The notes under the pieces are model-generated. The model saw only the letters and a list, made by a program, of their open reading frames with translations, was not told the origin of the DNA and did not search any database. Shown here piece after piece: positions 44,163-53,398 of a stretch of 64,000 nucleotides of DNA (its first letter is position 1; each line of letters opens with the position of its first letter). Both the position numbers and the translations under genes were made by a program. The stretch is from Bacteroidales bacterium UBA4331 (GTDB lineage: Bacteria; Bacteroidota; Bacteroidia; Bacteroidales; Paludibacteraceae): contig DGTR01000008.1 of NCBI GenBank assembly GCA_002394395.1, forward strand, positions 1-64,000. The letters run 5' to 3'.

Positions 44163-44193
44163 CAAAATTACAAAAAATTCTTCACATGGCCAA
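44163..44193 (-). promoter_or_regulatory. Bacteroidetes-type promoter for yceD-rpmF
   Basis: Minus strand TTG (44191-44193), 20 bases, TAATTTTG (44163-44170), a weaker variant of the -7 box. Confidence 0.65.
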
Positions 44194-44286
44194 ATATTTT
44201 TGCGTTTTTCTTGCATTTTTACAAAAAAAATAATTATTTCGGCCGCCACTGAGTCAACAAGCGTATCTTTTTTCGCTTATTATTTT

Positions 44287-44905
44287 TTATTTTCTTGCAA
44301 TGTTCATAATAGCTATGTCATCCGATTGCTCTGAACCGTTACTGAAACGACATACTACGTCAAAAATCGTCTGATCGTCTATCGGCTGCTGAACATTTTG
44401 CAACAATTCCAACAGATGGTCAAAGCCCAATAATTCTTTTTGTGCATTCTCCGCCTCGGTAACTCCATCGGTAAACACAATCATCTGCTCGCCATGCTCC
44501 AGCGTAGTCGATTGCTCTGTGAACTGGTATGTATCATCCAAACCCAAAATAACATTGGCCGCTTTCATCTCGAGCCAACGAATTGCTCTCCTTGCCCTGA
44601 TAAACACCCGGCGCAAACTTGACGAAAATATTGTCTATATGCGGATAGCGCTCAAGCTCCGAGCGGGTTGCCTCCAACAACTCGCGCTCAGCGCCTGGAT
44701 GCTCAAGGACATATTTCCGCATCTCGTCTGCGGCACTATGGAAGCCCAACAACACATAGAAGAAGTCCTTCTGCGCCAGCTGCATTTTGTATTCCACCGT
44801 CTCGCGCACATGCTCTTTCTCCAGCGAAAAAGAGATGACAAACTGAACGATCATTGCCGCAGCAACGAACAGAATAGCCACTATGGGTAAAGTACGGAAT
44901 CTCAT
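44287..44905 (-). pseudogene. SpoIIE-type phosphatase gene with internal deletion and frameshift
   Basis: The 5' part (44905 down to about 44590) encodes an N-terminal membrane anchor and sensor region (FVISFSLEKEHVRETVEYKMQLAQKDFFYVL) typical of Bacteroidales SpoIIE-family phosphatases. The 3' part, in another frame, encodes only the end of the phosphatase domain: LGLDDTYQFTEQS, MIVFTDGVTEAEN and DDIAIMNIARK. Intact homologues have several hundred residues between these pieces, including most of the catalytic domain. The join lies near 44580-44600. The promoter is intact, so a truncated 123-residue protein may still be made. Confidence 0.8.
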
Positions 44906-44946
44906 ATCTGATTGTACGTTCTAACCGTCTTTTTTCATTCAGTTTG

Positions 44947-44977
44947 CAAAGGTACTACTTTTTTTCGAGATATGCAA
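44947..44977 (-). promoter_or_regulatory. Bacteroidetes-type promoter for the broken phosphatase gene
   Basis: Minus strand TTG (44975-44977), spacer CATATCTCGAAAAAAAG of 20 bases in all, TACCTTTG (44947-44954). Confidence 0.8.
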
Positions 44978-45051
44978 ATAAAGACAAAAAAATCGCCCCG
45001 AAGGACGATTTTTCTTTCGCTTTCAGCTACTTAACGGTGTCTTCCCGTCTA

Positions 45052-46155
45052 TTAGCTGTTGACCACGGCGCGAGCCATCGCGTCTTTGTAGTACTTCTGA
45101 TTAACGAAGATATCCTCCTTATACGGGTTGATGCGGCGTACCTTGGCTTGGTACATAATGTAACCGAAAGCAACGATGTTCGTAATGAGCGCCAAAGCGG
45201 AGATGACCAGCATAGCTGTCGGATTAGCAGCCGTAGCACCTACTGCCTCAATAGTTGTACCGGTTGCAGCAGCCTCGCCGCCAGCCTCTGCATAGAGAGC
45301 GGTGATGGTGTCAAAGCCGTTGACGTACTGCGTCGGAAGAACAACCCAGCTGAATTGGTGGAAACCATCTTTGAAGACCTCTTGGAAGAGCGGGAATACC
45401 TGTGCAAACATACACCAGATAGCCAGAGTGTTTGCACGGTTCTGAATCCAACCGCCACGGTTCCAAAGGAGAGCAGCTACTGTCGGAGCGAGCAACAACG
45501 CAATACCGCAATACCAGCTGTGTGTCGGCAGGCAGTTGTACGTGTACGCGAAGTTCCAGATGTCATAAACGAGGATATAGACCCAAGTCATGTCCGCCCA
45601 GATCATATCTTTCTTGTCCTTGGACGGATACACATTCCACCATGCGGTCATACAGAAGATGTTGAACAGACCGGCAAGACCATTGAAGACATTGTGCCAA
45701 CCGCCATACAACCATACACCTTCGCTTGACAGCCACCATTTGTTCCAACCCATGATAGCGGACTCGAAATCCGAGGCCACGGCAATCAGAATGTTAATAG
45801 CTACGATGATGAACGGGAATGGTTTGAACCAGCGTTTTGCGCCAATACCCCATTCGTACTTGATCATCATAAAACCAATACATCCGGTCAAGGCAGCATA
45901 CAGCTTAGCATAGTGGAACCAACCGTTCATGTACAGATGAGTCTGGTTCGTCAGCGCCCACTCAGCACCCATACGGGCACCCACTGCGATGGCAATGAAA
46001 TAAATCGTCAGTGCCAGCGGAATAGCGAAGAACGTGATAGCACCGCCGAGTTTCGTACGGCGAGCAAACTCATTGAAAAGGATTAAGCCCACGAGGACAA
46101 CCAACAGCATTCCCCATTGAGCAAGGGCATTTGCCCCATACACTTCAAAAAACAT
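45052..46155 (-). CDS. DUF5692-like multi-spanning membrane protein
   Basis: A 367-residue protein with about ten membrane helices and many tryptophans (for example KWWLSSEGVWLYGGWHNVFNG near 150). It resembles DUF5692, a family of unknown function seen in anaerobes. A soluble insert (AEAGGEAAATGTTIEAVGATA) lies before the last helix, and a charged tail follows. It is last in the operon hypB, oxidoreductase, hypA, small membrane protein. A role in ion or electron transfer is possible but unproven. Confidence 0.65.
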   Translation of the reverse strand: MFFEVYGANALAQWGMLLVVLVGLILFNEFARRTKLGGAITFFAIPLALTIYFIAIAVGARMGAEWALTNQTHLYMNGWFHYAKLYAALTGCIGFMMIKYEWGIGAKRWFKPFPFIIVAINILIAVASDFESAIMGWNKWWLSSEGVWLYGGWHNVFNGLAGLFNIFCMTAWWNVYPSKDKKDMIWADMTWVYILVYDIWNFAYTYNCLPTHSWYCGIALLLAPTVAALLWNRGGWIQNRANTLAIWCMFAQVFPLFQEVFKDGFHQFSWVVLPTQYVNGFDTITALYAEAGGEAAATGTTIEAVGATAANPTAMLVISALALITNIVAFGYIMYQAKVRRINPYKEDIFVNQKYYKDAMARAVVNS

Positions 46156-46217
46156 AAGCTTTTGTGTTTTAATTAATGGTTATTATTGATTTTAAGGATC
46201 GCATTTTGCGGTCTTTT

Positions 46218-46568
46218 CTATGCGTTTACAGTTTTGCGCTCTTTGGCGTAAGCCCATATAGCCCATGTAACGGTGACGATTACCGACATCGGTACTCCTA
46301 CGGTTAGCATCTCTTTGAGCATTACCAGACCGCCGCCTTCGGTCTCCAAGGCGGTAAAGAACGGGTACATCCATGTCACCTCGCCATTGAGGATATGATC
46401 CACTATCAGCATCAATGAACCGCCCCAGAGCATTTTCTCCAGAGCCGGTAGATGCTTGCTGAATGCATTGTAGTTACTTTGTGCAGGCTCAACCTGCGTT
46501 TTCTCCATACGTTTGCGGTATGCCGTTGTTGCCACCGCCTGTACTAATGGTACAATAAAACAAGCCAT
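46218..46568 (-). CDS. Small membrane protein of the hypAB operon
   Basis: A 116-residue protein with three predicted helices: an N-terminal one, LWGGSLMLIVDHIL near 48 and VGVPMSVIVTVTWAIWAYAKE at the end. I recognise no family. It lies between hypA and the DUF5692-like gene and probably works with the latter. Confidence 0.65.
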   Translation of the reverse strand: MACFIVPLVQAVATTAYRKRMEKTQVEPAQSNYNAFSKHLPALEKMLWGGSLMLIVDHILNGEVTWMYPFFTALETEGGGLVMLKEMLTVGVPMSVIVTVTWAIWAYAKERKTVNA

Positions 46569-46600
46569 ATTATTTACGATTTACGATTTTACGATTTATT
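46569..46600. repeat. TTTACGAT word repeat
   Basis: ATTTACG(AT) units at the hypA 3' end and in the gap to the next gene. Confidence 0.7.
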
Positions 46601-46943
46601 GAGGTACTACGATTTCCTTAATCTCCACTTCGTTCCCTCGTAGCAGCCAAGTCCTCTCGCTGCCGCAATGCGGACAAATCTTTCCATGCGCCACTGTAGG
46701 GTACTCCTTGCCACAACCATCGCAATGCGTCACCGCAGGTATCGGTTCGATCTTCAATTCGCAGCCCCGCAGCAACTCTTCCTTATCTGCCGCCCAGCGC
46801 CAACAATCAGTCAGGTATTCCGGTACAATGGTGGACACCTCACCAATGTTCATCACCACCGCCGAGACATGCTCAACGCCATGTTCTTGCGCTGCTTTCT
46901 TGACATCTCTTATAATATAGAATACGATTCCTAACTCGTGCAT
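46596..46943 (-). CDS. hypA: Nickel metallochaperone HypA-like protein
   Basis: A 115-residue protein starting MHELGIV, whose first residues (Met, His, Glu) bind nickel in HypA. The zinc site has two CxxC pairs, CDGC near 74 and CPHC near 91. The ATG shares one base with the TGA of the oxidoreductase gene. HypA normally delivers nickel to [NiFe] hydrogenase, but no hydrogenase subunit or other hyp gene except hypB is in the window. Confidence 0.88.
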   Translation of the reverse strand: MHELGIVFYIIRDVKKAAQEHGVEHVSAVVMNIGEVSTIVPEYLTDCWRWAADKEELLRGCELKIEPIPAVTHCDGCGKEYPTVAHGKICPHCGSERTWLLRGNEVEIKEIVVPQ

Positions 46944-49795
46944 CAATTTTTCTTGCTTAGCCCCGAAATCAATATCTTTCCGCCTCTTTTGATCATGTAC
47001 GGCAAAATGCCATCAAACTTGTTCTCGGAAGTGCGCATGATGCTGGCTTCCGGGTGCTCGCGATGCAGGTGAATGGCATCGAACGCGCACTTGGTGGTAC
47101 AAATACCGCAGCCTATACAGCGGTTCTCATCCACTACTGATGCGCCGCAACTGAGGCAACGGGCAGTTTCTTTCTTCACCTGCTCTTCGGTCAAAGTGCC
47201 GTGGTATTCCTCGAATTTCGTCTTCGTCGGAATGACTCCCGGGTCTTGCCGGCTGCTGTTATCGTATTGCTCCACCAGAATATCCTGCTTGTTCAGTTCG
47301 ATGAAATCACGGCGGTTGCGACCGATGGTCATGTGTCCGTGCTGCACGAAGCGATGCAAACTCTCTGCCGCTTCCTTGCCTGCGGCGATAGCGTCAATCG
47401 CGAACTTAGGACCGGTGAACACATCGCCGCCCACGAAAATGTCGGGTTCGGCGGTCTGGTACGTCAGTTTGTCCGCTACCGGATATACGCCGCGGAAGAA
47501 CTCCACTTTCGTATCTTTGAGCAGATCTTTGAGCACTATCGTCTGACCGATAGCAAAAATCACCAAGTCCGCCTCCAGCGTAATCGTCTCGTTCTCATCG
47601 AACTTCGGCGCAAACCGATGCTCTGCATCAAATACCGACACGCACTTCTTGAACGTTATTCCGGCTACTTTTGTACTTTGTACTTTGTCCCTTTGTACTT
47701 CCACAGGTCCCCATCCAGGGTTGATTACCACGCCGTCCTCACGCGCTTCCATGCGTTCTTCCAGCGATGCGGGCATGATATCTTCGGTCTCCAGCGACAG
47801 CATCGTCACTTCGCTTGCGCCGCTGCGTTTTGCCACACGCGCTGCATCGATAGCTACATTTCCGCCGCCGACAACAACGACTTTTCCGCTGATCTTCTTG
47901 TCGCCGCAATTTGCCTCATGCAGGAAATCAATCGCGGTCATTGTGCCCTCCAAATCCTCTCCCGGGATACCCGGCAGGCGGCCGCCCTGGCAACCAATCG
48001 CTATATAGAAACCTTTGTAGCCCTGTTCGCGCAGCTGGGCTATCGTGATGTCCTTGCCCACTTCCACGCCGGTCTTTATCTCCACGCCTATCTCGCGCAT
48101 GATGTCTATCTCGGCATCAATAACCGCCTTGTCCAGTTTGTACGACGGGATGCCGTAACGCAGCATTCCACCGGGCTTCTCGTTGCGTTCAAATACGGTC
48201 GGTTTATAACCCATCGTCGCTAAATAGTAAGCACAACTCAGCCCCGCAGGTCCGCCGCCGATGATGGCAATCTTCTCCTCCCAACGCTCTTGGACGTTCG
48301 AGCAGATATTGACTTCGGGCACAAAACGCGTCTCGGCATGCAAGTCTTTCTCAGCGATGAATTTCTTCACGGCGTCGATCGCTACCGCACGATCAATCGT
48401 GCCGCGTGTACAAGCGTCCTCACAACGGCGGTTACAGATTCGTCCGCATACTGCCGGGAACGGGTTCTCGCGTTTGATCAGTTCCAACGCCTCGGTGTAT
48501 TTGCCTTCTGCGGCTTTCTTCAAATAGCCCTGCACAGCGATATGTGCCGGACATGCGGTCTTACACGGTGCCGTTCCGGTCGGGTAGCAGTTGATCCGGT
48601 TCTTGTCGCGGTAGTCTTCCGTCCATTTGTCTTCGCCCCATTTGGTTGCGTCCGGCAACTCCTGTTTCGGGTAGGTCTGCGGACCATGTTTGGTACATAG
48701 TTTCTGACCCAACTTGACCGCTCCTGCCGGACAATACTCCACACATCGACCGCACGCCACGCAGTTTTTCGGATCCACTTCCGCTACGTACGCGCTACGA
48801 GACATATTAGGTGTATTGAAGAGTTGCGATGTACGAAGTGCGTTACAAATCTTCACGTTACAATTACAAATCGCAAAGATCTTACCCTCGCCGTCGATAT
48901 TCGTTACTTGGTGTACAAAACCGTGGTCTTCGGCTTTCTTGAGAATCGCCATCGCCTCATCGTAAGTGATGTCGTGTCCGCGGCCTGTCTCACGCAGATA
49001 ATCCGCCATGTCGCCCACGCCGATACACCAATCGCGGTAATCGTCCGCGCAGCCTTCATCCAATTTCTTGCGGCCGTAACGACAAGAGCAGATGCCGACG
49101 CCGATATGTCCCTCGTATTTCTTAAGCCAGTAACTGATGTGCTCGATATCGACACTCTGATTTTCCATCGAAATGGCTTTTTCCACCGGAATGACGTGCA
49201 TACCTATACCGCTGCCGCCCATTGGAACCATCGGTGTAATCTTCTCCAAGGGCAGGAATGTCATTCGCTCGAAGAACATCGCTAACTCCGGATGACGATC
49301 CATCAGTTCGGTGTTCATGTTCGTATATTCGGCACTTCCCGGCACGAACATCGGCACCCAGTAGATACGGTCATCGCGGTTGAAGGTTGTACCTTCATCC
49401 GGTCCCTGACCGTTGGTATAATGATCTCCGTAATCGTATTCCAGCATGCCGAAATAGGCGAGTTTATCTAATAATTCGTCAAAACTCTTGTCATCCGGTG
49501 TGTAGTGTTTCTTGGTGTTCATCTCATGCAACTGCGCGTACGTGTGGTGCTTGCGAACCTTAAAGAAATTACTGGGCAGCATATCTAACAGCAGATCCAG
49601 CGACGCCTCACGGGTTACCGCATCCATCTCATCTTCGAAGATACAGGCGAGACCCCAATACTCCGGGGCGTCTGTGGTCATCTTGATCTTTCCGGGAATA
49701 CGGTCCGTGACATGGCGGACGAACTTCAACAATTTCGGATTAGGGTTCTTGTCCCCTTTGTGTTTTGGGACAAACTTGTCTGACATTTGCGGCAT
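46943..49795 (-). CDS. Multi-[Fe-S] FAD/NAD(P)-dependent oxidoreductase (GltD-like core)
   Basis: About 950 residues. In order: an N-terminal domain of about 230 residues with no recognised motif; a cysteine cluster (ICSCRYGRKKLDEGC); a ferredoxin motif CVACGRCVEYCP; the GltD-type cysteine domain CKTACP, CGRICNRRCEDAC; an FAD fold IIGGGPAGLSCAYYLA; an NAD(P) fold VVVVGGGNVAIDAARVA; and a C-terminal ferredoxin CIGCGICTTKC. Such proteins move electrons between NAD(P)H and ferredoxin-like partners. VQRDKVQSTKVAG is encoded by TTTGTACTTTGTACTTTG repeats. The start MPQMSDKF (49795) or the next ATG (49786) is chosen because the longer frame runs through repeats. Confidence 0.82.
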   Translation of the reverse strand: MPQMSDKFVPKHKGDKNPNPKLLKFVRHVTDRIPGKIKMTTDAPEYWGLACIFEDEMDAVTREASLDLLLDMLPSNFFKVRKHHTYAQLHEMNTKKHYTPDDKSFDELLDKLAYFGMLEYDYGDHYTNGQGPDEGTTFNRDDRIYWVPMFVPGSAEYTNMNTELMDRHPELAMFFERMTFLPLEKITPMVPMGGSGIGMHVIPVEKAISMENQSVDIEHISYWLKKYEGHIGVGICSCRYGRKKLDEGCADDYRDWCIGVGDMADYLRETGRGHDITYDEAMAILKKAEDHGFVHQVTNIDGEGKIFAICNCNVKICNALRTSQLFNTPNMSRSAYVAEVDPKNCVACGRCVEYCPAGAVKLGQKLCTKHGPQTYPKQELPDATKWGEDKWTEDYRDKNRINCYPTGTAPCKTACPAHIAVQGYLKKAAEGKYTEALELIKRENPFPAVCGRICNRRCEDACTRGTIDRAVAIDAVKKFIAEKDLHAETRFVPEVNICSNVQERWEEKIAIIGGGPAGLSCAYYLATMGYKPTVFERNEKPGGMLRYGIPSYKLDKAVIDAEIDIMREIGVEIKTGVEVGKDITIAQLREQGYKGFYIAIGCQGGRLPGIPGEDLEGTMTAIDFLHEANCGDKKISGKVVVVGGGNVAIDAARVAKRSGASEVTMLSLETEDIMPASLEERMEAREDGVVINPGWGPVEVQRDKVQSTKVAGITFKKCVSVFDAEHRFAPKFDENETITLEADLVIFAIGQTIVLKDLLKDTKVEFFRGVYPVADKLTYQTAEPDIFVGGDVFTGPKFAIDAIAAGKEAAESLHRFVQHGHMTIGRNRRDFIELNKQDILVEQYDNSSRQDPGVIPTKTKFEEYHGTLTEEQVKKETARCLSCGASVVDENRCIGCGICTTKCAFDAIHLHREHPEASIMRTSENKFDGILPYMIKRGGKILISGLSKKN
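47667..47700. repeat. TTTGTAC word repeat in oxidoreductase gene
   Basis: Three TACTTTG units of period seven with a spacer, in frame. Confidence 0.65.
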
Positions 49796-49809
49796 AGTAT
49801 AGATTATTT

Positions 49810-49852
49810 TCGTTATATCGTTATGTCGATATGTCGTTATATCGACTTCCAA
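49810..49852. repeat. TTATATCG/TTATGTCG word repeat
   Basis: CGTTATATCG, CGTTATGTCG and CGATATGTCG units between hypB and the oxidoreductase gene, reaching into the hypB 3' end. Confidence 0.7.
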
Positions 49853-50511
49853 TTCTTGACTTCTGTCAAGAGCCACTCGGCGAAGGCTTCCACGCCTTCT
49901 CCTGTTTTGGCGCAGATAGGAATGACGGTCGCTTTCGGGTTACGCATATGGATGTACTCCTTACATTTCTCCATATCGAAATCGAAATACGGCAGTACAT
50001 CTATCTTATTGATTACCACCACATCGCAAATGGAAAACATCAACGGATATTTGAGCGGTTTGTCATGTCCTTCCGGCACAGAGAGGATCATCGCGTTCTT
50101 CACGGCACCGGTGTCAAACTCCGCAGGGCACACGAGATTGCCCACGTTCTCCAGAATGACTAAGTCCGCTTGCTCCATTGACACGTTGTTCAATCCTTGT
50201 TTCGTCATCTCCGCGTCCAGATGGCACATGCCGCCGGTATGCAACTGAATGGACTCCACGCCGGTGGCTTCCTTAATCTTGATCGCATCGACATCGCTGT
50301 CGATATCCGCTTCCATAACGGCAATACGGATTTTGTCTTTAAGACGATTGATGGTCTGAATGAGGGTAGTGGTCTTGCCGCTTCCGGGCGAAGACATCAG
50401 ATTGAGCAGAAACACGCCCTTGGTCTTCAACTCACCGCGCAACTCATCAGCCGCACGGTCGTTATTCTCGAAGACACTCTTCTTAATCTCGATAATTTTA
50501 ACGTTTTCCAT
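49837..50511 (-). CDS. hypB: Hydrogenase nickel-incorporation GTPase HypB
   Basis: A 224-residue GTPase. The P-loop is MSSPGSGKTTTL near residue 38, EADIDSDVDA follows near 69, then the metal-site CHLDAEM near 95, ILENVGNLVCP near 118 and the guanine motif NKID near 168. The N-terminal histidine-rich stretch of some HypB proteins is absent. It is first in the operon, with hypA two genes downstream. The GTPase stores or inserts nickel. Confidence 0.92.
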   Translation of the reverse strand: MENVKIIEIKKSVFENNDRAADELRGELKTKGVFLLNLMSSPGSGKTTTLIQTINRLKDKIRIAVMEADIDSDVDAIKIKEATGVESIQLHTGGMCHLDAEMTKQGLNNVSMEQADLVILENVGNLVCPAEFDTGAVKNAMILSVPEGHDKPLKYPLMFSICDVVVINKIDVLPYFDFDMEKCKEYIHMRNPKATVIPICAKTGEGVEAFAEWLLTEVKNWKSI

Positions 50512-50544
50512 GGTATAAATTTCTACTTATTTCGAAATCGACTG

Positions 50545-50575
50545 CAAAATTACAACTTTTTTTTGATATACGCAA
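50545..50575 (-). promoter_or_regulatory. Bacteroidetes-type promoter for the hypB operon
   Basis: Minus strand TTG (50573-50575), spacer CGTATATCAAAAAAAAG of 20 bases in all, TAATTTTG (50545-50552). Confidence 0.7.
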
Positions 50576-50666
50576 GATTGCACATATTTTTTTGTATAAA
50601 TTATTTATGGCATGATTTTTGTAGTATTCTATTTGGAAACATTTTAACCTACAAAAACGAACTATT

Positions 50667-51101
50667 ATGAAGAAGAATTTATTTGTAGCGCTGCTGGCGC
50701 TGACATGCTCCTTCACAGCTTGTGCTAATGAGCAAGTGATCACTTATGACCAAGTTCCCGAACCGGCCAAAGCCATCGTGGCTGCCCATTTCGATGCTGC
50801 GCAGATTGCGTATGTCATGCTGGATAAAGGGCTGTTTGACGACGAATACGAAGTTCGCTTCAATGATGGCCGCACCATCGAGTTCAACAAGGCGGGCGAG
50901 TTGCTGAAAGTGGATTGCAAACTGACGGAAGTGCCCTCTGCGCTTATTCCGGAACCCGTTCAAGCCTATGTCAAAGCCAATTTCCCGAATGCTTTCATTA
51001 CCGAGTGGGGCAAAGATGACCGCGGTTACAAAGCCGAACTCAATAACGGTCTCGATCTCAAGTTCAACCGCAAATACGAGTTCGTCCGCGTTGACGACTA
51101 A
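50667..51101 (+). CDS. PepSY-like (DUF2874-type) periplasmic protein
   Basis: A 144-residue secreted protein. The signal peptide ends near FTACA, where a cysteine at about residue 19 could be lipidated. Two repeats of about 60 residues follow, each with a helix (VPEPAKAIVAAHF; IPEPVQAYVKANF) and a sheet ending in a VRFNDGRTIEFN- or AELNNGLDLKFN-like strand, typical of the PepSY-like family. It ends three bases before the Na/Pi cotransporter gene. Binding of a peptide or inhibition of a protease is known for relatives but not shown here. Confidence 0.82.
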   Translation: MKKNLFVALLALTCSFTACANEQVITYDQVPEPAKAIVAAHFDAAQIAYVMLDKGLFDDEYEVRFNDGRTIEFNKAGELLKVDCKLTEVPSALIPEPVQAYVKANFPNAFITEWGKDDRGYKAELNNGLDLKFNRKYEFVRVDD

Positions 51102-51104
51102 AAG

Positions 51105-52781
51105 ATGGATCTCTTAGCTATTAGTACCGCCGTTCTAACGCTCCTGGCAGGTATCGGAGTCTTCCTGATTGCCTGCACGATGATGAGCAGTAACCTCGAA
51201 TCGGCTTCATCTAAACGGCTCAAACGCCTCTTTGCCAAGACCGGCGACAACAAATGGCTCGGCGTGGGAATCGGCACTATCGGCACCGCTGCTATCCAGA
51301 GTAGTGGTGCCGTTACTGTGATGGTCATCGGTTTTGTGAACGTGGGCATCATGTCCCTCACGCAAGCAGCAACCATCATCTACGGCGCGAACATCGGTAC
51401 GACCGTCACCGCCCAGTTAGTGGCGCTCGGTCTGTCCGGCTCCAACAGCATCTCCACCACCCTCATCTTCAGCGCTTTTGCAGGTATTGGTGCATTTATC
51501 ATGCTCTTTACCAAAAGCGACGCGTGGAAGCAGGCAGGAGGTGTGCTCACCGGCTTCGGAATGTTGTTTGTCGGTCTGAGTATGATGTCCAACGCCATGG
51601 ATGAGTTTGCCGCCTTGCACTCCGTCAAACTCTTCCTCGCTTCGATACGCAACCCGCTGTTATTGGTGCTTTTAGGAACCATTATTACCGCTATCATCCA
51701 GTCCTCGTCCGTCATGACGTCTATTGCGATTACGATGGTCGTCACTGGGCTTATTGCGCTGGACCAGGGTATCTACCTCACGATGGGAAGTAACATCGGT
51801 TCATGCGTGGTAGCCATCATCGCCGGTATGACCAGCGGCGTAGCAGCCAAACGGACGGCGATGATCCACCTGCTTTTCAATGTGTTAGGTGTCGTTCTGT
51901 TCCTCTGCGCAGCCTTGACGCTCAGCCTTGTTACCGCCGGCGTCTGGTCCTTCGGAACGATCTTCGAGCGTCTCTTCCCTGCCGCTCCGCAACTACAGCT
52001 GGCTATGTTCCACACCGTCTTCAATGTCACGACGATGTTAGTTGCGCTGCCGCTCACCAATGCGCTGGTCAACCTCGCCTGCCGTATCATCAAAGACCAA
52101 CCGAAGACCGAGACCGACCAGCCGCATCTCTATTTCCTCGACGAGCAGATGCTCCGCACGCCTGTGGTGGCGGTACGACAGCTCAAAGCCGAGATTGAAC
52201 ACATGGCGGAGATGGCGGTGGCTAATTTCAGCCGGTCGATACACATCGTCAAGACGCTTGACACCGGCGAGTTGGATATCTTCAACAAGACCGAAGAAGA
52301 ACTCAACTTCCTCAACCGCGAACTCGTTCAATACGCAGTGAAACTGTCGGATAACCAACTCAACCGTTTTGACCACCAGTATCTGGCGTCCACCATCCGC
52401 ACGGTCAGCGATCTGGAGCGTATAGGCGACTACGCGACGAACATCGTGGAGTACGCCGAGAGCCTGCAGCAAAACGACGTGCGCTTCTCCGAATACGCTA
52501 TCAAGGAGATCGACCAGATGAACAACCTCATCGCCCAACTCTATGAGGCAACCATGCAAGCGTACCATAAGATGGACATGGAAGCCCTCGGGCGCGCCAA
52601 CCAGATAGAGGATGAGATTGACCGTCTGACCGATGAGATGGAGCGCAATCATATCCAGCGTCTCTCGCTGGGTATCTGCGAACCGCAAGCCGGAACCGAG
52701 TATATCTCCCTTGCCCAGAACTCCGAACGTGTCGCCGACCACCTCATCAACGTCGCCAAAACCATCCGCCAGTTACAATGA
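51105..52781 (+). CDS. Na+/phosphate cotransporter with PhoU-like domain
   Basis: A 558-residue NptA-family transporter. The two inverted repeats carry the QSS motifs GTAAIQSSGAVTVMV near 68 and ITAIIQSSSVMTSIAI near 195. About eight helices are followed by a helical PhoU-like domain from about residue 340 to the end. It imports phosphate with sodium or regulates it. It overlaps the following HD gene by four bases. Confidence 0.9.
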   Translation: MDLLAISTAVLTLLAGIGVFLIACTMMSSNLESASSKRLKRLFAKTGDNKWLGVGIGTIGTAAIQSSGAVTVMVIGFVNVGIMSLTQAATIIYGANIGTTVTAQLVALGLSGSNSISTTLIFSAFAGIGAFIMLFTKSDAWKQAGGVLTGFGMLFVGLSMMSNAMDEFAALHSVKLFLASIRNPLLLVLLGTIITAIIQSSSVMTSIAITMVVTGLIALDQGIYLTMGSNIGSCVVAIIAGMTSGVAAKRTAMIHLLFNVLGVVLFLCAALTLSLVTAGVWSFGTIFERLFPAAPQLQLAMFHTVFNVTTMLVALPLTNALVNLACRIIKDQPKTETDQPHLYFLDEQMLRTPVVAVRQLKAEIEHMAEMAVANFSRSIHIVKTLDTGELDIFNKTEEELNFLNRELVQYAVKLSDNQLNRFDHQYLASTIRTVSDLERIGDYATNIVEYAESLQQNDVRFSEYAIKEIDQMNNLIAQLYEATMQAYHKMDMEALGRANQIEDEIDRLTDEMERNHIQRLSLGICEPQAGTEYISLAQNSERVADHLINVAKTIRQLQ

Positions 52782-53398
52782 CCCTTCAGGAATACATAGA
52801 GCAGACCATTCTGCCGCAGTACGACGCCTTTGACGGCGGACACAAGCGTGACCATGCCGAGGTAGTCATCGCCGAGAGTCTCCGGTTAGCGCGGGCGCAC
52901 AACGCCGACGAACAGATGGCGTATGTCATTGCCGCGTATCATGATCTGGGTTTGCGTTTTGACCGGGAGAAACATCATATCTATTCCGGGGAGATCCTCA
53001 TGGCGGATTCTATGCTCCGGCAATGGTTCACAGAGGAGCAGCTCCTCACCATGCGCGACGCCGTGGAGGACCATCGCGCCAGCGGCAAGAACCCGCCGCG
53101 CACTATCTACGGCGCGATTGTAGCCGAAGCCGACCGGCAGATCATCCCCGAGACGGTCATTGCACGTACCATGGCGTATTCCGCCAAACTCTACCCGGAT
53201 GGCGACTTCGAGACGCTCTACGCCCGTTCCCGTGAGCACCTGCTGGAGAAATACGCCGAAGGCGGTTACATGCGCCTCTGGCTCAACTCCGAACGCAATG
53301 TCCGTTCCCTCGAAGCCCTCCGTGCCATCATCCGCAACGAACCCCTCCTCCGCTCCCTCTGCGAAGAATGGTATGCATCATTCCTTCACAGCCTTTGA
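52778..53398 (+). CDS. HD-domain protein
   Basis: A 206-residue protein. HD-domain ligands appear as GGHKRDHAEVV near 22-28, AAYHDLG near 52, HH in EKHHIYSG near 66 and a late D in AEADRQI near 118. It is coupled to the transporter gene by an ATGA overlap. The substrate is unknown. It differs in sequence from the HD protein at 17036. Confidence 0.78.
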   Translation: MTLQEYIEQTILPQYDAFDGGHKRDHAEVVIAESLRLARAHNADEQMAYVIAAYHDLGLRFDREKHHIYSGEILMADSMLRQWFTEEQLLTMRDAVEDHRASGKNPPRTIYGAIVAEADRQIIPETVIARTMAYSAKLYPDGDFETLYARSREHLLEKYAEGGYMRLWLNSERNVRSLEALRAIIRNEPLLRSLCEEWYASFLHSL

